DNA of 39,922 nt from Prevotella sp. (GCA_017474515.1 JAFVHN010000031.1:1-39922), one strand, 5' to 3'. Shown: positions 9,617-17,887, counted from the first letter of the stretch. Numbers and translations: made by a program. The notes: a model not told the origin generated them from the letters alone.

Positions 9617-10825
9617 CTAAAATGTCACTCCCACCTGCACGAAGGAGTGGGGCTTGAATGAAGGCTTGGCCTTGCTTTTCTTGGCTTTCAGCGAGCGGGC
9701 ATATTCGCAGGCGGCAAGGAGGAAGGCTCCTGTGCCGAAATTGGCCTCGGAATGGCGGTCAACGGTCTGCCCGGGAATGGCGCGCTCGCCGATGGGCTGC
9801 ACATAGCCGATGTGGTGGTCGGGCTGAAGGGCCGTTTCGGTGAGATATTGCCATGCGCGGCGAACAACCGGGGTGTAGGTCTTTTTGTCGAGCAGGCCGT
9901 TGTTGATGCCCCACAACAGGCCATAGGTGAAGAAGGCGGTGCCCGACGTTTCGGGGCCGGGTGCCTGCTCGGGGTCCATCATCGAGCGTGTCCAGTAGCC
10001 CTCCGGCTGTTGCAAGTCGGCCACGGCCTTGGCCAAGCGCTGGTATTTCTGCTCAAAGAAAGCGCGGTGGCGGTGGTCGGCGGGCATGTCCTGCAGCACC
10101 TTTGCCAGCCCTGCCAGCACCCATCCGTCGCCTCGCGCCCAGAAGTCTTTCTTTCCGCCCGCCGTCTTGTGTTTGGGAAACACGTATTTGCCGTCGCGGA
10201 AGTAGAGGCCCGTTTCCTTGTCGAGCATGATGCTGTCGGTGAAAAGCACGTTCTGATAGAGCTTTTCAAGGTAGATGTCGTCGTTGGTGAGGCGGTACAT
10301 CTTCGTCATTACGGGCATCACCATATAGAGGGCGTCGGCCCACCACCAGTAATCGTTGGCCTGCGAGCGGGCCTCGTAGCCCATCACCTCGTTGGCGCGC
10401 TTCACCATGTAGTTGTGGTTGCCCGACGGATTCTGCCGGCGATAGATGTTATAAAGGTCGATGTACGTCTGGAAACATATCTGCCAGTCGCCGAAGAGCA
10501 CGTACGCCATGCCCTCGCCGTAGTTCTTATAGCGCCATTTGGCGGGGTCGGGCTCGGTGGCGCCCATCCATTTGTTGTGCTCGGCCCAGCGCAGGGAATA
10601 GGCCAGCTGGTCGCCGTCGCCGGTGAGTTTATATACCTCCATGTTGGCCGTGTGGTAGGCAGCGTTGTCCCAGAAGGCGTTGGTCTCGGCGGGGTGCGAC
10701 GATTGCCAGGCCTGGTTCACCTGGTTGATGAGTGCGACGACGTCGGAACGTGTCCACCGCTTCGCCTCGACGGGCAAGGCGATAAAAAGCAATAAGACGA
10801 AAAGGGAAATGGGAGTTTTTTTCAT
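9617..10825 (-). CDS. GH105 unsaturated rhamnogalacturonyl/glucuronyl hydrolase (YteR-like)
   Basis: The protein has 402 residues and a signal peptide (MKKTPISLFVLLLFIALPVEA). It shows the (alpha/alpha)6-barrel features of GH105: WDNAAYHTA near residue 52, the catalytic Asp164 in WWWADALYM, and ARGDGWVLAG at 230-239. These enzymes hydrate the 4,5-unsaturated uronic acid left at the non-reducing end by polysaccharide lyases and so release it. In YteR the substrate is unsaturated galacturonyl-rhamnose. The signal peptide points to periplasmic action. It is the last gene of a four-gene - strand operon, 31 bp after the GH43-DUF4861 gene. Its presence implies that a lyase acts first, although none is in this window. 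Ulvan or glycosaminoglycan-like oligosaccharides are alternative substrates. Confidence 0.9.
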   Translation of the reverse strand: MKKTPISLFVLLLFIALPVEAKRWTRSDVVALINQVNQAWQSSHPAETNAFWDNAAYHTANMEVYKLTGDGDQLAYSLRWAEHNKWMGATEPDPAKWRYKNYGEGMAYVLFGDWQICFQTYIDLYNIYRRQNPSGNHNYMVKRANEVMGYEARSQANDYWWWADALYMVMPVMTKMYRLTNDDIYLEKLYQNVLFTDSIMLDKETGLYFRDGKYVFPKHKTAGGKKDFWARGDGWVLAGLAKVLQDMPADHRHRAFFEQKYQRLAKAVADLQQPEGYWTRSMMDPEQAPGPETSGTAFFTYGLLWGINNGLLDKKTYTPVVRRAWQYLTETALQPDHHIGYVQPIGERAIPGQTVDRHSEANFGTGAFLLAACEYARSLKAKKSKAKPSFKPHSFVQVGVTF

Positions 10826-10856
10826 AATAGTATGGGAAAAAATAGTGGGGCGTCGA

Positions 10857-13049
10857 TTATTTGAGCGTTATGACCAGCGGCGATTTCACCTGATTGAGGA
10901 AGTGGCGGCTCCGCAATTGCCATTCGCCGAGTGAGCGCACGTCGCCGAGGCTCCATGCCGCTCCGAAATAGTAGGTATAGGGCTGCCCCTTGTAGCCCTC
11001 GACAATGCCGAGGGCGTGACGCGACTTTCCGTCGTCCTGCTGGTGAACGGCGGTGCGGTTCACGCCGTTGGGGAAGAGGCATCCCACGTAGATTTGCGAT
11101 TGATGGCGCTGGGGCGTGTCGGTGGGGTCGGCATAAAGCACGGCATCGTCGGCCACGACGGGGTCGCCGCCGTGAAGCACCACGCCCGCGGCGAGGCTGA
11201 TAGGCGTGTTGCCCAATCCGTCGTACCACACGGTCATGCGGTTGAAGTTGCTGCCCTTGTCGAGGGAGATGCGGCGGTGCTCGGTCACCGTCAGCGATTT
11301 TCCGCCCACGTTGATGGTTGTGGAAGGGTAGGTCAGCTCGGCCGTGAAGCGCAGGGGACCGTTGTCGAGGATGGAGAATTTCTCGTAACACCACGGCATG
11401 ATGAGCTTGTCCTGGTGCATCAGTGCCGGTGCTCCGCAACCCAACGTGGAGCCCACGGCGTAAGCGTCGAGGCCGTCGCCGTGGTCGAGGTGGAACGAGG
11501 TGAGCAGGTCGGTGGCGTTGGCCTCCGCCTTGTTGCCGGCCCTCCGCAGGGAGTCCTCGCGCTGGTTGCCCTGGAAATCGGTATCATAGCGGCGGTCGAG
11601 CACCAGTTCGGGCGTGCTCTTTGTCCACACGTCGATGCCGAAGGACTTTTCGCCGCTTTGCTGGAGCGCCGGACCGTAGAGGCGGAAGGCGCCGCGGTCG
11701 TTCTCCCAGGCCAGGTCGTCTTTTCTTATTTTATATTGCCGGCCCTGCACATAGCGGTGCGGCTCGCGCTGGAAGCCGCGCTCGATGGTGTAGCGGGCCG
11801 TGCTTCCGGGCTGGACACTGACCTCGAAGACCAATAGTCCGTCGTGGGTTTTCTGGCAATCCACCTGTTGTCCGAAGGCATTTTTCACCAAAAGGGGCTC
11901 GATGGTGCTGGCGTCGAGCTGCCGGCATACGTCGCGAAGGTTGAGTTCCACCAGTTGTCGGCGTTGCATGTCGGTGGGGTTGTCCAGGCTTACTTCCACT
12001 TTTCGCGGATGGGCGGTGAGAGAGTCCGACCACGCCTTCAGGCGGAGGTATTCCTCTTCGGTGATGCGCATGAACGAGCCGTGTTGCGGTCCGGTCACGC
12101 CGGTAATGTCCTGCGGGTCGGAGAAATTGCGTAAATACTTGTCGGCTCGACAGGTGCGGTAATGCTTCGGCCGGTCGCTATATTGTATGTAAGCCACGCG
12201 CCAGCCGTCTTCTCCCGGCAATTGGAAGGCGCTGCTTCCCTCGCATTTCTTTTTTCCCTCAAAACTCACATAGTCGTCTTCCACCGGTTCGCCCCATCCC
12301 TTGGTGAGGTGTTTCGACGTGGCGGTGTAGATGCCGGGCTTGCCGCCCTCCTTTTTTATAAGCATGTGGTAGAGGCCGTCGCTGGGCAGGAAATTGATGT
12401 CGGCGTCGATGGTGGCATATCCCCAGTCGAAAAGCAGGCGCGGCTTGGTGAGGCGGGTGAACGACTGGTCGGCATAGCTGTAGTACATGCGGTCGTAGTG
12501 GTCCTCATCGTCGTTGAGCATGCTGTAGTAGATGAGGTAGCCGCCGCGTGCGCCGCCCGGCCATTTATAGTCAGGGTCCCAGAAGATTTGGGGTGCCCAA
12601 ACGCGGTGAATCTTCGAAAAATCCTTGTAGCAATTCTTCGATTTCGGGTCGCAAAAGATGGCGGGGCCTTTTCTGAAGTCAAATGTTTTCGACTCCCAGT
12701 GAATGAGGTCCTTGCTCCGGTGGAGGTTGATGCCGTAGTTGTCCCATTTATGCGAGCGGTTCACGCACATGTCGGTGGTCACCATGAGGTAACCGTCGCC
12801 GTTGTGTGTGCGTGTGATGTATGCGTCGCGTGTGCCCCCTTCTATGAGGGCGTGGGTTTCGGTGTTGAAGACCGGCAGGCCGCCGATGAGGTCTTCATAG
12901 TGCAATCCGTCGCGGCTCAGGGCGTAGGCGGTCCATTCTCCGCGGTCGCTCATGTGGCAATAGAGCCATCCGTAGGTGCCTTGTTGAAGGTTTTGTGCCA
13001 TGGCCAAAAGTGGCAGGCAGAGGAAAAGGAGGGAAAGGGTTTTCTTCAT
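10857..13049 (-). CDS. GH43-like five-bladed propeller fused to a DUF4861-like domain
   Basis: The protein has 730 residues with a signal peptide (MKKTLSLLFLCLPLLAMAQ). Residues about 25-330 form a GH43/GH117-type propeller with a candidate catalytic triad: base Asp75 in GGTRDAYITR, modulator Asp217 in TIDADINF, and acid Glu270 in KKCEGSSAF. Residues about 350-730 begin VEVSLDNPTDMQRRQ and resemble DUF4861, a beta-sandwich domain found in Bacteroidetes polysaccharide loci beside GH105 genes. The propeller is a clear paralogue of the enzyme encoded at 14588-15667: both share WAP, YYSYAD.F..LT, PRLLFD and DADI blocks in the same order. The probable role is removal of a side-chain sugar such as arabinose or galactose in the periplasm, but the sugar is not determined. 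The DUF4861 assignment is from recall of the family pattern. Confidence 0.8.
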   Translation of the reverse strand: MKKTLSLLFLCLPLLAMAQNLQQGTYGWLYCHMSDRGEWTAYALSRDGLHYEDLIGGLPVFNTETHALIEGGTRDAYITRTHNGDGYLMVTTDMCVNRSHKWDNYGINLHRSKDLIHWESKTFDFRKGPAIFCDPKSKNCYKDFSKIHRVWAPQIFWDPDYKWPGGARGGYLIYYSMLNDDEDHYDRMYYSYADQSFTRLTKPRLLFDWGYATIDADINFLPSDGLYHMLIKKEGGKPGIYTATSKHLTKGWGEPVEDDYVSFEGKKKCEGSSAFQLPGEDGWRVAYIQYSDRPKHYRTCRADKYLRNFSDPQDITGVTGPQHGSFMRITEEEYLRLKAWSDSLTAHPRKVEVSLDNPTDMQRRQLVELNLRDVCRQLDASTIEPLLVKNAFGQQVDCQKTHDGLLVFEVSVQPGSTARYTIERGFQREPHRYVQGRQYKIRKDDLAWENDRGAFRLYGPALQQSGEKSFGIDVWTKSTPELVLDRRYDTDFQGNQREDSLRRAGNKAEANATDLLTSFHLDHGDGLDAYAVGSTLGCGAPALMHQDKLIMPWCYEKFSILDNGPLRFTAELTYPSTTINVGGKSLTVTEHRRISLDKGSNFNRMTVWYDGLGNTPISLAAGVVLHGGDPVVADDAVLYADPTDTPQRHQSQIYVGCLFPNGVNRTAVHQQDDGKSRHALGIVEGYKGQPYTYYFGAAWSLGDVRSLGEWQLRSRHFLNQVKSPLVITLK

Positions 13050-13070
13050 TTTTGGAAAAGGGGAAGATGG

Positions 13071-13115
13071 GGCCGCAATGGTGTTGCGGCAAAATGGGAA
13101 AATGGGGAAAGGGAG
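13071..13115 (-). repeat. Short hairpin repeat (GCCGCAAYACCATTGCGGCC), intergenic copy
   Basis: In the 66 bp between the DUF2264 and GH43-DUF4861 genes, the - strand reads a C/T-rich run, then GCCGCAA, a 5-nt loop, and TTGCGGC. About 43 bp of this sequence, including the pyrimidine-rich lead-in, reappears at 38147-38190 inside the 5' end of another gene. The hairpin could act on translation or processing within the operon. Confidence 0.65.
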
Positions 13116-14390
13116 TTACCATTTGTCGCGGGTCTGTATGTCGTCGGCCCATCGGTGGTCTTTGGGGAAGGGCTGTCCGTTCCAGGCTTTCACCTGTGTC
13201 CACGGCTCTGCGGGGTCGGCCCAGAAAGGATGTTCGGCCGGCAATCCCAGGGGCATGAAGCAAAGCGACGTCATATAGAGCGACCCGTTGTTGGTGTACC
13301 AGTCGGCGGTGTCGGGCTGACTGCCGCAAAAGCCGATGGTGAGGAAGCCGGCGGAATTATAGTTCTGCTGGTGGTCGAACATGCGGTGCATGACCTGCGT
13401 GAGAGCGGCCCTCACCTGCCCGTTCTTCAGTTCGGCGGGCAAGGTCTGGTGCCACGCCAGCAATGCCAGCGGTTGCATGGCGGCCAGGCGGTAGGGCGTG
13501 GAGCGTCCCACCACGGGGAACGTTCCCTCGGGCGAGATGAAGCGCTCAAGGATAATGGCAAATTTCTGCGCGCGTTTCAATGCCCGCTGGTGGTATTTCG
13601 GGTAATCGATGCGCGTGTTCACCTTGGCATCGGCCATGGCTTGCAGCGTTTCCAGGTACATGGCATGGAAGACGTAGCTGCTATAGTAGTCGAAGGCAAA
13701 CACGGGCCCGTCCGCATACCATCCGTCGCCGACGTACCATTCCTCCACCTTCCTTACGGCGGTGTTGACGCGAAATTCGTCGGGCCGCCAGCCTTCATAG
13801 GGTTTTCCGAGCTTTTCCTCGGCAACGGCCTTGAACATCATGGCCTCTATGACGGATGAAAAAAGGAACCAGTTGGTGTAGGGCGGGTCGATGCTCCTGA
13901 GCCGCGTGAACTCCTTGAGATAGCGCTCCTTGGTGGTCTGGTCGAGGGGTTTCCACAATTGGTCCCAGCCGCGGAGGAAACTTTCGGCAATGTATGCGGC
14001 ATCCACGAGGTTCTGCCCCGCCACCCCCCAGCAAAGGTAATCGGGCGACTGGGGATCCACGGCGTTCTTATAGCTGCTGAGCGCCCATTCTCTCAGCTGC
14101 CGGGCCTGCGGGTCGTCGCCATTGGCTATGTAGGGTGCCAGTCCGGCCATCAGCCTTCCGAAGGCCTCCATATACACCACCTTCCGGTTTCGGTTGTCGA
14201 AACTGGGCGAAAACTCCGTCAGCATGTTCTTCTGAAGTTCGCCGCGCGCCATGTTCTCCAAGATGGGCTGCGCCATCTGAACGGCCAGCTGAGCCCAGTA
14301 TTCGCGGTCGCTCACGGGCGCTTTCTTCTTGGCGGAGGCGGGGGCGGCCAGCACCAGCAGGCACAGGGCCAGCAACAATGTCTTTCTCAT
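13116..14390 (-). CDS. DUF2264 family protein, putative secreted glycosidase
   Basis: The protein has 424 residues with a signal peptide (MRKTLLLALCLLVLAAPASA). It matches the DUF2264 pattern: an alpha-helical barrel with YWAQLAVQMAQPILENMARG near the start, FDNRNRKVVYMEAFGRLMAG, YLCWGVAGQNLVDAA, YTNWFLFSSVIEAMM, and DGWYADGPVFAFDYYSSYV. I recall members of this helical group described as beta-glucuronidases (GH154), but I am not certain that the assignment covers this protein. The conserved Asp, Tyr and Trp residues around DGWYADGP are candidates for the active site. It is the second gene of the four-gene operon, between a GH43-like gene and the GH43-DUF4861 gene, which fits processing of a uronic-acid-containing glycan. 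Confidence 0.8.
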   Translation of the reverse strand: MRKTLLLALCLLVLAAPASAKKKAPVSDREYWAQLAVQMAQPILENMARGELQKNMLTEFSPSFDNRNRKVVYMEAFGRLMAGLAPYIANGDDPQARQLREWALSSYKNAVDPQSPDYLCWGVAGQNLVDAAYIAESFLRGWDQLWKPLDQTTKERYLKEFTRLRSIDPPYTNWFLFSSVIEAMMFKAVAEEKLGKPYEGWRPDEFRVNTAVRKVEEWYVGDGWYADGPVFAFDYYSSYVFHAMYLETLQAMADAKVNTRIDYPKYHQRALKRAQKFAIILERFISPEGTFPVVGRSTPYRLAAMQPLALLAWHQTLPAELKNGQVRAALTQVMHRMFDHQQNYNSAGFLTIGFCGSQPDTADWYTNNGSLYMTSLCFMPLGLPAEHPFWADPAEPWTQVKAWNGQPFPKDHRWADDIQTRDKW

Positions 14391-14433
14391 TTTGTCGTTA
14401 TATATTTAAGATTTGCATTTGCTCAACTTATTT

Positions 14434-14555
14434 GGAGTTCAGGAGTTCAGGAGTTTCAGGAGTTCAGACAATAGTTCTGAAGGCTCCCCTTTCATCAGTT
14501 TGCAGAGGTTGGAAGTATTGTCTGAACTCCTGAACTACTGTAACTCCTGAACTAC
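14434..14555. repeat. Imperfect 45-bp inverted repeat built from AGGAGTTCAG units
   Basis: The left arm (14434-14478) contains four GGAGTT(T)CAG units and ends in TTCAGACAATAGTTC. The right arm (14510-14555) is its imperfect reverse complement. It fills most of the 197-bp gap between the first two genes of the operon. Related single arms occur at 35654-35679 and, weaker, at 34261-34285. It could form a large hairpin in the polycistronic mRNA. Confidence 0.75.
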
Positions 14556-14587
14556 ATCAATTTGCGAAAATTGAATTTTTTAACGTA

Positions 14588-15667
14588 TTACCATTTCTTC
14601 AACAGCCGGCGTGCCTCCTTTCGCGTGATGGGGATGACGCATCCGTGCTTGGGCGAGGCCATGGCCGAGGCGGGCTTTCCGTCGTGGGCGGGAATTATCA
14701 GCCGCATGCGCCCCTCGTTGAAATGTCCCAGGGGTGTGAAGGTCTTGAAATCGGTGGTTTCCACGAATCCGAAGTTATGGGGGTTGAGGCTATAGACATC
14801 GTACATCACCACCCATCGCTGCTCGCCCAGCCGCTTCCACGTGTTGGGCGCCTCGCAACCGCGCGGCTCGGTGTCAATCTGCGCCGTGTGGTAGTCGTCG
14901 AAGTGGTTGATGGAGTTTGAAATCATGTACTTGATGCCGGCGGGGTTCTCCTGTGCCACGTAGGTCATGAACCACCGTCCGTCGGGCATGGGGCAGATGT
15001 CGGCGTCGAGCACCTCCACCTTCTCATCGGGGAAGTCGAAGAGCAGGCGCGGCTCGGTGGTCAGCGTGGTGAACTGGTCGTCGGCATAGCTGTAATAGAC
15101 GCGCAGGGGAGCGCCGGGTTTCTCGCGGATGGTGAAATACACCATCAGCCGGCCCTCGGCGGGGTCGTAGATGGTTTCGGGTGCCCAGGCACATCCCAGG
15201 TCTCCGAACTTCTCGGGAAAGAGCTTGTCGATGCGCACCACGGTGTGCGTCCAGTGCCTGAGGTCCTCCGAGCGAAGGAGCACCAGCGCGCGGTTGTTGC
15301 CCCAGCCGTATTTCTCGTCGCGCTCCCATTGCGTGGTGCGCAGCCCGTGCTCACGGCCGTAGATGTGCAGGTCGGTCATGGCCATGTAGAAGGCGCCGTC
15401 CTTGGGCGAGCGGCAGATGTGGGGGTCGCGGATGCCGTGTTGTTCCGAGATGCTGTCGCCACTGATGATGGGCTGGCCGTCGTTGACGGCGGTAAAGGTG
15501 TAGCCGTCGAAGCTCACCGCCATGAACAGACTGTGGGTGGCATCGTTGAAGAACGTAAACAAATAGGCGCCCATTTTCTTTTCTCCGGGAACCTTCTTGG
15601 CGTGCAGCGGAAGGGCGCACACCAGGCAGCACAGGGCCGCCGCAAGCATTTTAACTGGATTTGTCAT
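14588..15667 (-). CDS. GH43-like secreted glycosidase
   Basis: The 359-residue protein is called from ATG 15667, giving the signal peptide MTNPVKMLAAALCCLVCALP. The frame is open to 15874, but a -7 box at 15697-15704 would place the transcript start close to the alternative ATG at 15688, so 15667 is preferred. The fold is a five-bladed propeller with candidate base Asp81 in IRDPHICRS, modulator Asp221 in VLDADICP, and acid Glu272 in GCEAPNTW. GH43 enzymes are arabinofuranosidases, xylosidases or galactosidases, and the substrate here is unknown. It is the first gene of the - strand operon ending with GH105. It is a paralogue of the propeller part of the GH43-DUF4861 protein two genes downstream. 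Confidence 0.85.
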   Translation of the reverse strand: MTNPVKMLAAALCCLVCALPLHAKKVPGEKKMGAYLFTFFNDATHSLFMAVSFDGYTFTAVNDGQPIISGDSISEQHGIRDPHICRSPKDGAFYMAMTDLHIYGREHGLRTTQWERDEKYGWGNNRALVLLRSEDLRHWTHTVVRIDKLFPEKFGDLGCAWAPETIYDPAEGRLMVYFTIREKPGAPLRVYYSYADDQFTTLTTEPRLLFDFPDEKVEVLDADICPMPDGRWFMTYVAQENPAGIKYMISNSINHFDDYHTAQIDTEPRGCEAPNTWKRLGEQRWVVMYDVYSLNPHNFGFVETTDFKTFTPLGHFNEGRMRLIIPAHDGKPASAMASPKHGCVIPITRKEARRLLKKW

Positions 15668-15696
15668 GTGTGAGGTAGTTTGTTTCATTTCTGATG

Positions 15697-15704
15697 CAAA
15701 TGTA
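15697..15704 (-). promoter_or_regulatory. -7 box (TACATTTG) for the GH43/DUF2264/GH43-DUF4861/GH105 operon
   Basis: On the - strand, TACATTTG matches TAnnTTTG and lies 29 bp before the chosen start codon at 15667. A TTTG lies upstream with only 15 bp spacing, so the -33 box is poor. A poor upstream box would fit dependence on an activator, but no regulator gene is adjacent. Confidence 0.6.
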
Positions 15705-15819
15705 CGAAAAAAACCGGAACAAACCACAGAGTAAGTGTAAATTTTGAAGAATGTACACAAAAAGTTCAGAAAATAGTCAAAAATCACAATGATGGCCTTC
15801 ACTCCTCTTCGCATAAGAT

Positions 15820-16056
15820 TAAAAAAAGCAGTGGATGAATTTTTGTCAAAATTTTTCAACAAATTTGCGTACATGAAAAGAGTTTGACGGCAAATCTCGG
15901 GGAGAGAATTGGCAAATCTCTCTCCTCAAAACGCCAAATTTCTCCCCGAGATTTGCGGTCAAACCCCGCAGGATTTTCAATCTATTGAGAATCAATGGGT
16001 TACAAAAACAAAGAAAAACCGGCCCGTTTTGTCAATAAATTTTACTTTTTTGCGTT
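15820..16056 (+). repeat. Copy 2 of the roughly 220-bp palindromic dispersed element
   Basis: The central hairpin has arms at 15882-15905 and 15941-15964 (24 bp, one mismatch) with extra inner pairing of TTGGC with GCCAA. The flanks match copy 1 at 9370-9590 in reverse orientation. The right part carries CTATTGAGAATCAAT, GTTACAAAA and CGTTTTGTCAATAAA; the left part carries TTTTTGTCAAAATTTTTCAA. The 5' gap it occupies (15668-16223) holds no gene. The two copies bracket the four-gene operon as inverted repeats. Confidence 0.8.
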
Positions 16057-16186
16057 AGTTTTTCAGACCCTTTCCAACGTTATCCCACTGCCCGTGCTAC
16101 TGGTGTAAACAACGGCGAAAGATGGGGTGGGAGAGAGGTTGTAAAGATTATTATGTGGAAATTTTTTTTGTTTCGGATTATTTTCG

Positions 16187-16194
16187 TACCTTTG
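16187..16194 (+). promoter_or_regulatory. -7 box (TACCTTTG) for the lipoprotein/DUF3160 operon
   Basis: TACCTTTG matches TAnnTTTG, 29 bp before the start codon at 16224. A TTTG at 16167-16170 lies 16 bp upstream, slightly closer than usual. This promoter supports starting the gene at 16224 and not at the in-frame start at 16122, which lies upstream of it. Confidence 0.65.
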
Positions 16195-16223
16195 CACATA
16201 TAAAGTATCAGAAATCAGAAAAG

Positions 16224-17375
16224 ATGAAAACCAAATGGATGAAAGGCGCGGCCCTTGCCGCCGCCATATTTGCACTGGGCGCCTGCCAGAAGGCCGCCTT
16301 CCGCGTGGAGGGCACCATCACCGAGGCCGCCGACTCCGTGCTGTATCTGGAAAACATGAGCCTCGACGGACCGGTGACGGTCGATTCGGTGACACTCAGC
16401 AAAGAGGGAAACTTCAGCTTCGAGGGCGACGCACCCGAAGCCCCCGAGTTCTACCGCCTGCGCATTGCCGGCGAAATCATCAACCTGAGCATCGACAGCA
16501 CCGAGACGGTAAGGGTGAAAGCCAGCTATCCCACCATGCTCACCGACTACAGCGTGGAGGGTTCGGAAAATTGTGAGAAAATCAAGGAGCTGGCCCTCAA
16601 GCAGATAGACCTGCAGCAGCGGGCCATCGCCGTGGCCAGGGCCGAGAACCTGAACCGTCAGCAATCGTCGGACAGCATCATGAAGCTGGTGGAGGCCTAC
16701 AAAGCCGACGTGAAGCTCAACTACATCTTCAAGGAGCCGATGAAGGCCTACGCCTACTTCGCCCTGTTCCAGACCTTGGGCAACGGCCTCATTTTCGACC
16801 CGCGCGGCAACAAAGAGGACAACCAGGTGTATGCCGCCGTGGCCACCAGCTGGGACACTTACTACCCGCACGCCCTGCGCGGGCAGAACCTGCACAACAT
16901 TGCCATTGAGGGCATGAAGAACCAGCGCATCATGGAGGCCCACGAGCAGATGATTGACCCGGGAATCATCAACACGTCGAACATCATCGACGTGGAGCTG
17001 GAAGACAGCAGGGGAATCAAGCGCAAGCTGTCGGACCTGAAGGGCAAGGTCATCATCCTTGACTTCCACTATTTCGGCGCACCGGAATCCACGCAACGCA
17101 TCATGCAGCTGCGCGACATCTACAACAAATACAACGGCCGGGGGCTGGAAATCTACCAGGTCAGCGTGGACGACGACGAGCACCTGTGGAAACAACAGAC
17201 GGCAGCGCTGCCCTGGGTGTGCGTGCGCGACCCGCAAGGCCTTGAGTCGCCGCTCATGCTGCGCTTCAACCTTCAGAACATTCCCACGTTCTTCCTGGTG
17301 GACCGCAACTGCGAACTCTACAAGCGCGACCAGCAAATAAAGGACCTGGATGCCGAGATACAAAGCATTCTGTAG
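16224..17375 (+). CDS. DUF4369/thioredoxin-fold lipoprotein lacking the CxxC motif
   Basis: The 383-residue protein is called from ATG 16224. It begins with a lipoprotein signal peptide whose lipobox is LGAC, so it should be anchored to a membrane facing the periplasm. Residues about 25-125 (FRVEGTITEAADSVLYLENM, then VDSVTLSKEGNFSFEG) match DUF4369, which usually precedes TlpA/AhpC-like thioredoxin domains in Bacteroidetes. The C-terminal part has the expected thioredoxin-fold outline: LSDLKGKVIILDFHYFGAPE, YQVSVDDDEHLWKQ, and the cis-Pro region FNLQNIPTFFLVDRNC. The usual WxxWCxxC active site is replaced by YFGAPEST, so disulfide exchange by the standard mechanism is unlikely. It may serve as a binding or scaffold protein. 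The next gene overlaps its 3' end. Confidence 0.85.
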   Translation: MKTKWMKGAALAAAIFALGACQKAAFRVEGTITEAADSVLYLENMSLDGPVTVDSVTLSKEGNFSFEGDAPEAPEFYRLRIAGEIINLSIDSTETVRVKASYPTMLTDYSVEGSENCEKIKELALKQIDLQQRAIAVARAENLNRQQSSDSIMKLVEAYKADVKLNYIFKEPMKAYAYFALFQTLGNGLIFDPRGNKEDNQVYAAVATSWDTYYPHALRGQNLHNIAIEGMKNQRIMEAHEQMIDPGIINTSNIIDVELEDSRGIKRKLSDLKGKVIILDFHYFGAPESTQRIMQLRDIYNKYNGRGLEIYQVSVDDDEHLWKQQTAALPWVCVRDPQGLESPLMLRFNLQNIPTFFLVDRNCELYKRDQQIKDLDAEIQSIL

Positions 17376-17874
17376 GGCGGCGGCCTCAACAATGCTCCTG
17401 GCGGCCAGCGCCTCGGGCCACGCGCAAACGGCCGAAGGGCAGGCCCTCTTCGGGCTGGAAAAGCGCACCGACAGCCTCTATGTGCTCACGCTGAAGACCG
17501 ACAGCACCGACGAGGAGCACCTCCTGAGGTTCCCCGTTTATAGATTCTGCACGGGCGACGTGGACGGCGACGGCAGCACCGACGCACTGGTAGGGGTGAT
17601 AAAGCGCACACGGTTCGACCCGAAAGTGGGGCGAAGGCTCTTCATCTTCAAAAACTACCACGGACTCATCAGGGCCCTGTGGATGGGAACAAGGCTGGGG
17701 GGCATACTCCAGGACTTCAGGTTCATCGACGGAATCGTGAGAAGCCTGGAAACAACAACCGACGGGAAATACGTGGTGGCAGAATATAAATGGGACCACT
17801 TCGGAATGGCCTTCCAGCGATTTCTGGCCACCAACGTCACTCTCGACGAGGCACAAGACATCTTTAACCAATAA
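17350..17874 (+). CDS. Small secreted protein of unknown function overlapping the lipoprotein gene
   Basis: The protein has 174 residues. ATG 17350 lies 26 bp inside the preceding gene in another frame, which suggests translational coupling. It has a signal peptide (about residues 1-26, ending ASASGHAQ). FCTGDVDGDGSTDALVGV near residue 67 resembles one FG-GAP/VCBS-type calcium-binding loop, and RRLFIFKNYHGLIRALWMG follows. There is only one such loop, so this is not a complete propeller. It sits 13 bp before the YARHG-DUF3160 gene. I do not recognise a characterised family, so the function is unknown. Confidence 0.75.
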   Translation: MPRYKAFCRAAASTMLLAASASGHAQTAEGQALFGLEKRTDSLYVLTLKTDSTDEEHLLRFPVYRFCTGDVDGDGSTDALVGVIKRTRFDPKVGRRLFIFKNYHGLIRALWMGTRLGGILQDFRFIDGIVRSLETTTDGKYVVAEYKWDHFGMAFQRFLATNVTLDEAQDIFNQ

Positions 17875-17887
17875 ATAGTTCCGACCT

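Noticed and set aside
12162-13859. A 565-codon open frame antisense to the GH43-DUF4861 and DUF2264 genes
   Set aside because: The opposite strand encodes well-recognised proteins with signal peptides; the antisense product has no coherent domains and reflects codon bias in G+C-rich genes.
15668-15874. N-terminal extension of the GH43-like protein up to 15874
   Set aside because: The extension lies upstream of the -7 box and would hide the signal peptide; the start at 15667 explains both.
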